The notes beneath the pieces are model-generated. The model saw only the letters and a list, made by a program, of their open reading frames with translations. It made no database searches and had not been told where the DNA came from. The translations under genes and the position numbers were made by a program. Shown here in pieces: positions 23,450 to 30,058 of a DNA stretch of 64,000 bases (positions are counted from its first letter, which is position 1; each line of letters begins with the position of its first letter). This stretch comes from Roseburia_D yibonii (lineage in GTDB: Bacteria; Bacillota; Clostridia; Lachnospirales; Lachnospiraceae), in contig NZ_JACOQH010000002.1 of the NCBI RefSeq assembly GCF_014297335.1, forward strand, positions 248,001 to 312,000, read 5' to 3'.

Positions 23450-24829
23450 CTAATTTATTAAATCATTTTCATTTACTTTGCTGCCATCTAATGCGATGTG
23501 GTCATACAGGGAAAGACCGTAGCTTGTTCCGGTCTCCACAATGGAATATTCCTCATTCTGATACAGAATGCTGATCTGCTTGAACACGGCATATCCTTTG
23601 TTGATGTTGTAAACGCCCTGCAATTTCGCGGTTTCACCCACGGTATAGGTTTCATTGGAATCCGGCCGCTGCAGCACGGTTCCTGCATGCACTTCATCTT
23701 CATCGATATAATAAGAATCCTCGGTCTCGTAATAAAGCGATGTCGCGATAAAATTGATACTGCCGGTTGCGGGATCTTTGATCATCACGCCCTTGCCGGA
23801 AGAATCCTGTGCCTTTGCGAAATATTCTTTCGGCACTTTGAAAAATTCTTTTTCGGTAATGGCGGTGTTCGGGATCTTCAGTCCGCTCTCCTTATTTAAA
23901 AGAAGCTCGATTTCTATAAAACGTTCCTGCACATAACGAACCATGGAGTTGTTCAGTTTCAGGAACAGATAATAGCCATCCGAGATCTGCCGCTCCTCAA
24001 AATTTACCCACAGTGTCCTGCCATCTTCGGTAAATTCGATCTGGACTGCTGATTCATCGGTCAGCCGCTCATAGACATCCCGTGTCACCGGAACTATGAT
24101 ATTCCAGGTTTCATCCGTCACGAGTTTATAAAGCGGATCTCCGGCTGCAACTTTTTCTTTCATCTTAAGATTATTTTTATTATAATCCAGTTCATTTAGC
24201 ATATCCGGCTCAAACGTGTCCACGGTGACATTTTCATAACCATCGGTATAATACGCAACAATCCCGGGGATCTGCGCGTAGCCCAAGTGAAACGTATTGT
24301 TTGCCTGTGCGTATGCCGTATAATCTCCGATCGTATCCAAAGCGTTCAGATTCAGTGCTTCCATGATCTGCGCGTCTACATTCTCTTTAAAGGAATATAC
24401 ATTATAAAAAGAATTGGCATCATAGGCTTTATCAAATTCACCGACCACTTCACCGATCTCATTTAAATTTGATTTTGAGAGTTCACTCTGTCCCAAAGAA
24501 GCTTCCTTGATCTGGTTTGCAATATCTCCGCTCTCATCAATGGAATAGACCAACGTGTTATAGCTGGCTTTTCGCACGTCCTTCAGATAATAATTGACAT
24601 AGCCCGCCGTATCCGCGTACACCACATTCTCGCTGCGGAGCGCAAGTCCGTTGTAGGTATTGTTTTCCGCGATCGTTCCCTGCTCCACTTCATACACGGA
24701 AATGCGCGTTTTTGTAAAATAACTGAATATATTAAAAAGAATATAGATAAAAATAATAACAAAAATCACAACACCGATATTTAAGCTGAACGGTTTTTTG
24801 TAATTTACAATTTTTTTATTCTTTGACAA
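23450..24829 (-). CDS. HlyD-like membrane-anchored protein at the head of the division cluster
   Basis: The protein has 459 residues: a basic N-terminus, one membrane helix (about 16-37) and a large outside domain with beta-rich parts typical of HlyD-type adaptors (VYEVEQGTIAENNTYNGLALRSENVVYADTAGYV near the N-terminus; a second half near LKIPNTAITEKEFFKVPKEYF). No transporter gene is next to it, so an export role is doubtful. A TTG start at 24829 is chosen because AAGGCGG precedes it, and because the longer ATG at 24871 lies upstream of the promoter's -10 box. It heads the yggS-sepF-ylmH-lspA-rluD run. Confidence 0.78.
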   Translation of the reverse strand: MSKNKKIVNYKKPFSLNIGVVIFVIIFIYILFNIFSYFTKTRISVYEVEQGTIAENNTYNGLALRSENVVYADTAGYVNYYLKDVRKASYNTLVYSIDESGDIANQIKEASLGQSELSKSNLNEIGEVVGEFDKAYDANSFYNVYSFKENVDAQIMEALNLNALDTIGDYTAYAQANNTFHLGYAQIPGIVAYYTDGYENVTVDTFEPDMLNELDYNKNNLKMKEKVAAGDPLYKLVTDETWNIIVPVTRDVYERLTDESAVQIEFTEDGRTLWVNFEERQISDGYYLFLKLNNSMVRYVQERFIEIELLLNKESGLKIPNTAITEKEFFKVPKEYFAKAQDSSGKGVMIKDPATGSINFIATSLYYETEDSYYIDEDEVHAGTVLQRPDSNETYTVGETAKLQGVYNINKGYAVFKQISILYQNEEYSIVETGTSYGLSLYDHIALDGSKVNENDLIN

Positions 24830-24861
24830 AATAATACCGCCTTTATCATGAACTCCTGTCC

Positions 24862-24890
24862 ATTTTAGCATTTTCCAAATTAGAATACAA
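24862..24890 (-). promoter_or_regulatory. Promoter of the HlyD-like gene and division cluster
   Basis: On the minus strand TTGTAT (24885-24890), 17-base spacer and TAAAAT (24862-24867) with TG one base before it. Its position shows that the ATG at 24871 cannot be translated from this transcript. Confidence 0.7.
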
Positions 24891-24892
24891 TG

Positions 24893-24919
24893 TTTTTCCC
24901 ATGTATGATTTGGGAAAAA
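24893..24919. repeat. 9-bp inverted repeat between divergent genes
   Basis: TTTTTCCCA (24893-24901) and TGGGAAAAA (24911-24919) with a 9-base spacer, directly upstream of the HlyD-like gene's -35 box and before the DUF378 gene. It is a possible shared operator. Confidence 0.5.
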
Positions 24920-24952
24920 GGTGACATACTATTCCAAAAGGAGGATACACTT

Positions 24953-25165
24953 ATGAGTTCAAGAGGATTAGACTATACGTTACTTACCTTTGTGCTAATC
25001 GGTGCCATTAACTGGGGACTGATCGGATTTTTCCGCTTTGACCTGGTAGCGTTTCTGTTTGGAAACATGTCATGGCTTTCCCGTATTGTTTACGGAATTG
25101 TCGGCATCAGCGGTCTGTATCTGCTCAGTGCCTACGGACGCATTCGTGCCGTAAACGAAGCATAA
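24953..25165 (+). CDS. DUF378 family membrane protein
   Basis: The 70-residue protein begins MSSRGLDYTLLTFVLIGAINWGLIGFFRFDLVAFLFG and has two membrane helices, with the INWGLIG and LSRIVYGIVGISGLY segments of DUF378. Its function is unknown. AAAGGAGG at 24937-24944 sets the start. It is a single plus-strand gene between two minus-strand blocks and has its own terminator. Confidence 0.88.
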   Translation: MSSRGLDYTLLTFVLIGAINWGLIGFFRFDLVAFLFGNMSWLSRIVYGIVGISGLYLLSAYGRIRAVNEA

Positions 25166-25175
25166 TCCGGTAAAA

Positions 25176-25207
25176 AAGGTGTCTTAGGCCAACGCTTAAG
25201 ACACCTT
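25176..25207. terminator. Bidirectional terminator after the DUF378 gene
   Basis: 11-bp perfect stem AAGGTGTCTTA (25176-25186) / TAAGACACCTT (25197-25207), with an A-run to the left and a pyrimidine-rich stretch to the right. It can serve the convergent P-loop gene at 25228 as well. Confidence 0.75.
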
Positions 25208-25227
25208 CCTTTATGCAGATATACCTG

Positions 25228-25647
25228 TTACAGAGAAAGAATAATTCTTGCCCGCGCACATTCCGGTAAATCCTTTTCGTCCTTTGACACACTGAGCACA
25301 AATTTTACGGAAAACTTTTCACTGATGATATCCAGCTTTTTGATCGCGTATGTCATTTCATCTTCTTTTAAGGACGAAATGGTAAGAAAGCTGTCCAGAT
25401 ACATTTCTTCCATATCATGATCCTGAGATAAAATACCACAGAGAAATCCCATAAATTCATCACAATTTGAAATCGGATATTCTGCCACATCGATCAGACG
25501 GATCCGATTGTTCAGTTCATACATATGTTTCGGACTTTTGTCCAGATACACGATGCTGCCCTTTGCTGTTTTTACCGTCCGATTGACTTTGTCCAGTAAA
25601 TATTTGGTCTTTCCTTTTCCTTTTTCTCCTGCGATAATTTCTATCAT
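25228..25647 (-). CDS. Small P-loop ATP-binding protein of unknown function
   Basis: The 139-residue protein begins MIEIIAGEKGKGKTKYLLDKVN, a Walker A-like GEKGKGKT, followed by a strand GSIVYLDKSP and a possible Walker B-like end. The C-terminal half is helical with a strand KFVLSVS. I do not recognise a specific family. It lies after the D,D-carboxypeptidase gene by 57 bases and may be the last gene of the cell-shape operon. Confidence 0.72.
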   Translation of the reverse strand: MIEIIAGEKGKGKTKYLLDKVNRTVKTAKGSIVYLDKSPKHMYELNNRIRLIDVAEYPISNCDEFMGFLCGILSQDHDMEEMYLDSFLTISSLKEDEMTYAIKKLDIISEKFSVKFVLSVSKDEKDLPECARARIILSL

Positions 25648-25704
25648 TGGCGTCTCCTCCCGGTATATCGTTTTATACTAATGTCAGACCATACATGGAA
25701 ACGG

Positions 25705-26697
25705 TCAGTTCCCGTACTGTCTTAACATCTCGTTCATTAAAAGATAAAGGTTATCTCTGCAGTCCGCTTTGAGCACAATGGAGATCAGATTCTGACCGCT
25801 TGCGTTCTGGCTCAACAAAACCAGGCAGTACCCCGCCTCGCCCGTGGTTCCTGTCTTTCCACCAAGTACCGTGATCCCGTCCGGCGCAGTTTCTGTTCCG
25901 GCAAGATATTTATTGGTGGAAGTCCATTCCTGTGAAACCGGTGTCCCGGCTGCATCTGTGTAATTCGCAGTATAATCTGTTGTTTTTAATATTTCAAGAA
26001 AAGTTTCATTCTGGATTGCCGCGTTAAAGATCAGATAAAGATCATATACGGTCGTATAATGATTGTCATCCGGTAATCCGTTCGGGTTTACAAAATGGCT
26101 GCCGGTCGCGCCGAGCGAAGCTGCCGTTGTATTCATCAGTCCCGCAAACGTATCGGTATCTCCGGAAATATATTCCGCGATCGCGACCGCCGCGTCGTTT
26201 CCACTGCGCATCATAAGTCCGTAGAGCAGATCACGCAGTGTAATCTGGTCTCCGGCTTTTAAGCCGCAGACGGAAGAATCACTCGCCATATTCGCAGCAT
26301 CCTGACTGACGGTAACCACATCATCCAGATTGCCATACTGTAACGCAAGATAACAGGTCAGTATCTTTGTGGTACTTGCCGGATACAGCTGCTCATATAT
26401 GTTTTTTGCATAAGGGATCTCGTGGGTTGCCGTGTTAAAGAGACCGGCACCCTCGCATACCTGCTCATCGGTATTTTCCAGCCCTGTATTTTCCAGTCCT
26501 CCGACACACAGATTGGTGGCAAAATAGGACAATACATTACTGCCCTCGCCGCTTGCCGCGATCAGTGAATCGGTGACCGCCGTGCTGTATACCGGATAAG
26601 GATTTTTGATTTCGGCCGCCTTATTCCCACAGCCGGACACCGCAAGCAATGCGGCGGTTAAAAGCCCGCAAAGGGCATGTTTATTTATACATCTCAC
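25705..26697 (-). CDS. D-alanyl-D-alanine carboxypeptidase, lipoprotein
   Basis: The 330-residue protein has a lipoprotein signal (LLAVSGC, Cys23), the catalytic S108-x-x-K111 (ASTTK), S165-G-N167 and KTGTTG, the low-molecular-weight penicillin-binding protein triad. It trims the terminal D-Ala from peptidoglycan peptides outside the cell. It starts with GTG at 26697, overlapping mgsA by 17 bases. It is the downstream member of the mre-min-rodA operon. Confidence 0.9.
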   Translation of the reverse strand: MRCINKHALCGLLTAALLAVSGCGNKAAEIKNPYPVYSTAVTDSLIAASGEGSNVLSYFATNLCVGGLENTGLENTDEQVCEGAGLFNTATHEIPYAKNIYEQLYPASTTKILTCYLALQYGNLDDVVTVSQDAANMASDSSVCGLKAGDQITLRDLLYGLMMRSGNDAAVAIAEYISGDTDTFAGLMNTTAASLGATGSHFVNPNGLPDDNHYTTVYDLYLIFNAAIQNETFLEILKTTDYTANYTDAAGTPVSQEWTSTNKYLAGTETAPDGITVLGGKTGTTGEAGYCLVLLSQNASGQNLISIVLKADCRDNLYLLMNEMLRQYGN

Positions 26698-27076
26698 GCC
26701 ACTCTAAATCTCCTCTGTCTAATGACTTGATCAGAAGTTCTGCCGTAGCGAGATTGGTCGCAAGCGGAATGTTATGCACGTCACAGAGACGGACAACACT
26801 GTTTACATCCGGCTCATGGGACTTCGGTGTCAGCGGATCGCGCAAAAAGATCACCAGATCGATCTCATTGTGTTCGATCTGTGCGCCAAGCTGCTGTGCG
26901 CCGCCCAGATGTCCTGCCAGATATTTGTGAACGTTAAGGTTCGCGACTTCCTCGATCAGTCTTCCCGTTGTTCCGGTTGCGAACAACTCATTTTTACATA
27001 AAATACCGCGATACGCGATACAGAAATTCTGCATCAGTTTTTTCTTTGAATCATGTGCAATCAAGCCTATATTCAT
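26681..27076 (-). CDS. mgsA: Methylglyoxal synthase
   Basis: The 131-residue protein begins MNIGLIAHDSKKKLM and has ATGTTGRLIEE, GGAQQLGAQI and FLRDPLTPKSHEPDV, all MgsA hallmarks. It turns dihydroxyacetone phosphate into methylglyoxal, an overflow route in glycolysis. ATG 27076 is chosen after GGGGGA. It follows rodA by 16 bases, a common clostridial arrangement. Confidence 0.95.
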   Translation of the reverse strand: MNIGLIAHDSKKKLMQNFCIAYRGILCKNELFATGTTGRLIEEVANLNVHKYLAGHLGGAQQLGAQIEHNEIDLVIFLRDPLTPKSHEPDVNSVVRLCDVHNIPLATNLATAELLIKSLDRGDLEWREMYK

Positions 27077-27092
27077 GATGTGATTCCCCCAT

Positions 27093-28196
27093 TCAATATT
27101 TTTTCGGTTGAAGTCCGACATTTAAGACCAGTCCAATGCCAATATATAATGTAGTCAGTGACGTCAGACCGTAACTGACGAACGGAAGCGGTAAGCCGGT
27201 GTTTGGCATGAGCCCGGTAACAACACAGATGTTTACGAATCCCTGAAATCCGATCAGGGATGCCATTCCACAGGCGATCAGCCTTCCCGACAGATCCTTT
27301 GCCTTCCGCGCAATCAGAATACACTCGATCACGATCAGAAATAACAGGATCACGATAAGCGCTGCTCCGACAAACCCAAGTTCCTCTCCTGCCACAGCAA
27401 AGATAAAATCTGTCTGCGGTTCGGAAATAAAATTGCCGTTTTTTACAGAAGCGATATCATTGTTATTCAATCCTTTGCCCCATAGTCTTCCGGAACCGAT
27501 TGCCATGATCGAATTCTGCTGCTGATAGGCATCATCTGCATAGGCTTTCGGATTTAACCACGCCATGATCCGCCGGTACTGGTAATCATTCAAAATCTTC
27601 TGTCCCGGCTGCAGGATCAGACTCAAAAATATGATCGCTGACGGAACCGAAACTGCAAGGACTCCCAACACTATTTTATAACTTAATCCCGCAATAAACA
27701 AGAGGGATACAAAAATTAATGCGGTTACGATCGTCGTGGAAAGATCCGGCTGTGTCACAACTAAAACCAGTGGGATCCCAACCAGAATAAACGATGCCGC
27801 CAGTATTTTTATCGTGTTGAGCGTCTCCTGATATTTCATAAAAAAGTACGCGAAGAATATAATGATAATGATCTTGGATAACTCGGACGGCTGAAAACGC
27901 AGCCCGGCGATCGATACCCAGCGGGTCGCACCGTTCGCGTCGCTTCCCATCACTTCTACCAGCGCCAGAAGCACCAGGTTCAAGAAGTAAAACAGCCAGC
28001 TGAAACGCAGGATAAAGCTGTAATCCACGAGGGAAACAACTGCCATCACAATGAGTCCCAGGAACAAACCGACGATTTGTGTTTTCTGCACTGAAGCTTT
28101 TGCGCTGCCGATGACCAGGATGCCGATCACCGACAGGGCAAGCACATAACATACCAGGCGAAAATGATAATTTCTTATACTATATTGTTTAAACAT
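27093..28196 (-). CDS. rodA: Rod-shape peptidoglycan glycosyltransferase RodA (FtsW/RodA/SpoVE family)
   Basis: The 367-residue protein has about ten membrane helices and SEDS motifs (GRLWGKGLNNND, PQTDFIFAVAGEELGFVG, NTGLPLPFVSYGLTSL). RodA polymerises glycan strands in the elongasome with PBP2, which is encoded in the same operon. The start is ATG 28196, with a GTG one codon upstream as alternative. It lies after minE. Confidence 0.93.
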   Translation of the reverse strand: MFKQYSIRNYHFRLVCYVLALSVIGILVIGSAKASVQKTQIVGLFLGLIVMAVVSLVDYSFILRFSWLFYFLNLVLLALVEVMGSDANGATRWVSIAGLRFQPSELSKIIIIIFFAYFFMKYQETLNTIKILAASFILVGIPLVLVVTQPDLSTTIVTALIFVSLLFIAGLSYKIVLGVLAVSVPSAIIFLSLILQPGQKILNDYQYRRIMAWLNPKAYADDAYQQQNSIMAIGSGRLWGKGLNNNDIASVKNGNFISEPQTDFIFAVAGEELGFVGAALIVILLFLIVIECILIARKAKDLSGRLIACGMASLIGFQGFVNICVVTGLMPNTGLPLPFVSYGLTSLTTLYIGIGLVLNVGLQPKKY

Positions 28197-28219
28197 CACT
28201 ATTTCCTATGCTGATCCGG

Positions 28220-28495
28220 TTAGTTCCCGGAATGTTTTAAGTCCTTGATCGGAATATTGGCGTAAAGTGCCGGAACACTGCCGTTATTTCCGTCCGATTC
28301 GGTCTGGGTGATCTGAATATCAAGCCCTTCCGCATCAATTTCCATATATTTGGAAATGACCTGGATAATATCATTTTTGATCATTTCCATGACATCCGGA
28401 GAACAGTCTGCGCGATCCGAAATAAGAAGCAGCTTCAATCGGTCCTTCGCGACATCACCGGAGCTCTTTTTCTTAAAGAAATCCATGAATCCCAT
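28220..28495 (-). CDS. minE: Cell division topological specificity factor MinE
   Basis: The 91-residue protein starts MGFMDFFKKKSSGDVAKDRLKLLLISDRADCSP, the membrane-targeting and MinD-binding part, then DMIQVISKYMEIDAEGLDIQI-type dimer domain. With MinCD it forms the oscillating system that keeps the septum at midcell. Confidence 0.95.
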   Translation of the reverse strand: MGFMDFFKKKSSGDVAKDRLKLLLISDRADCSPDVMEMIKNDIIQVISKYMEIDAEGLDIQITQTESDGNNGSVPALYANIPIKDLKHSGN

Positions 28496-28510
28496 GTTTC
28501 GTTCTCCCCC

Positions 28511-29305
28511 TTAATTTTTCTTGAATAATCCGACAAATTTTTCCCAGACACCGTTTTTGGCTTCCAGGTCAAGTAACGGAATTTCTTCACCCATGATACG
28601 GTGGCAGATATTTTCATAAGCCTGTCCTGCCAGTGAGTTATGATTTCCGACAAGCGGTTCTCCCTGGTTAGTTGAAATAACGATCTGCTCATCATCCGGT
28701 ACCGCACCGATCAGGTCGATTGCAAGGATCTCCTGTACATCTTCGATCGACATCATGTCGCCGCGTTTTACCATGTCCATACGCAGACGGTTTACGATAA
28801 GCTCTGTCTTTTTGATCTCATGTGCCTCTAACAGGCCGATGATACGATCCGCGTCACGGATTGCAGAAACTTCCGGTGTGGTAACGATAAGCGCACGATC
28901 CGCACCTGCGATCGCATTCTGGAATCCCTGTTCAATACCTGCCGGACAGTCTAACAGTATGTAGTCGAATTCTTCACGCAGCTCGTCCACCAGCTTTTTC
29001 ATCTGCTCCGGATTTACGGATGTCTTGTCTCTGGTCTGTGCAGACGGGAGCAAAAACAGATTCGGGTATTTTTTATCTTTGATCAGCGCCTGTTTGATGC
29101 GGCAGTTTCCTTCCACAACATCTACCAGGTTATATACGATTCGATTTTCCAGTCCCATAACAACATCCAGGTTACGGAGTCCGATATCGGTATCGATCAG
29201 TACCACTTTTTTGTTCAGCTGCGCAAGTCCGGTACCTACGTTTGCAGTGGTGGTTGTTTTTCCTACGCCACCTTTGCCTGATGTAACAACAATTACTTCA
29301 CTCAT
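28511..29305 (-). CDS. minD: Septum site-determining ATPase MinD
   Basis: The 264-residue protein has the deviant Walker A SGKGGVGKTTTTANVGTGLAQ, VVLIDTDIGLRNLDVVMGLENR and LLDCPAGIE, and a C-terminal amphipathic helix (WEKFVGLFKKN) for membrane binding. It recruits MinC to the poles. It is encoded between minC and minE. Confidence 0.97.
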   Translation of the reverse strand: MSEVIVVTSGKGGVGKTTTTANVGTGLAQLNKKVVLIDTDIGLRNLDVVMGLENRIVYNLVDVVEGNCRIKQALIKDKKYPNLFLLPSAQTRDKTSVNPEQMKKLVDELREEFDYILLDCPAGIEQGFQNAIAGADRALIVTTPEVSAIRDADRIIGLLEAHEIKKTELIVNRLRMDMVKRGDMMSIEDVQEILAIDLIGAVPDDEQIVISTNQGEPLVGNHNSLAGQAYENICHRIMGEEIPLLDLEAKNGVWEKFVGLFKKN

Positions 29306-29360
29306 TTTGAAATATCCTCCTGATTTTTCATTTCTGTTCTATGATTCTATAAAGATGATT

Positions 29361-30044
29361 TTATATTTTTTTTAGCAATCCATGGGTGATCGGCTCGATC
29401 ATGATATTTCCCTTGGAAACCAGCGCGATCTGTGGATCCATCGTCCGATGGCGGTTCCGTATCGCTTCCCACGGCCCGCGGTCCGCGCTTCTTCCGATCA
29501 CATTTCCGATTTTGATCTGCACCGGATCCATATCAAGCGCCGTGACAAAACAGCTCTCATCCCCGGCAGCACCCGCGTAGGCGTTTCCCTTTAAGGAACC
29601 AAGAATCACAATGTTTCCTTTTGCTATGATTTTGGCGCCCGGATTGACATCTCCGATGATCACGATGCTGGTATCACATTTTAATACCTGACCGGAGCGG
29701 AGCGTTCCTTTGTAAAACTCTCCGGTATTGTCCGCCACATCCTGATAATAGCTGTCAATCTTTTCCTTGTACATCTGCTCCCGCATCTCATCCTGATCTA
29801 CGACACAGATGACCTGTATGGAGGTATTTTTTGCGATCATATCCAATATGGAAAATTCTTCCTCCTGCGAGAGCCTGCGCCCCTCAAAAGAAATTGCAAT
29901 CTTCGCGTTTTTAAAAAACTTTTCGGATTCCCGGAATTTTTCGAGGATTGCCTCCTCTAACTGGCCGAACGGCATATCCGCATCCAGGATCAGATTGATT
30001 CCATATCGGTTACTTTTTAAAACTACCGGTTGCGACATTCCCAT
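29361..30044 (-). CDS. minC: Septum site-determining protein MinC
   Basis: The 227-residue protein has an N-terminal FtsZ-inhibiting domain (about 1-100) and the C-terminal beta-helix (FYKGTLRSGQVLKCDTSIVIIGDVNPGAKIIAKGNIVILGSLKG). It inhibits FtsZ polymerisation away from midcell. It starts 14 bases after PBP2. Confidence 0.95.
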   Translation of the reverse strand: MGMSQPVVLKSNRYGINLILDADMPFGQLEEAILEKFRESEKFFKNAKIAISFEGRRLSQEEEFSILDMIAKNTSIQVICVVDQDEMREQMYKEKIDSYYQDVADNTGEFYKGTLRSGQVLKCDTSIVIIGDVNPGAKIIAKGNIVILGSLKGNAYAGAAGDESCFVTALDMDPVQIKIGNVIGRSADRGPWEAIRNRHRTMDPQIALVSKGNIMIEPITHGLLKKI

Positions 30045-30058
30045 AAAGCCTTCCTTTC

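Noticed and set aside
24830..24871. ATG 24871 as start of the HlyD-like gene
   Set aside because: It lies upstream of the predicted -10 box (24862-24867); only TTG 24829 has a good ribosome site downstream of the promoter.
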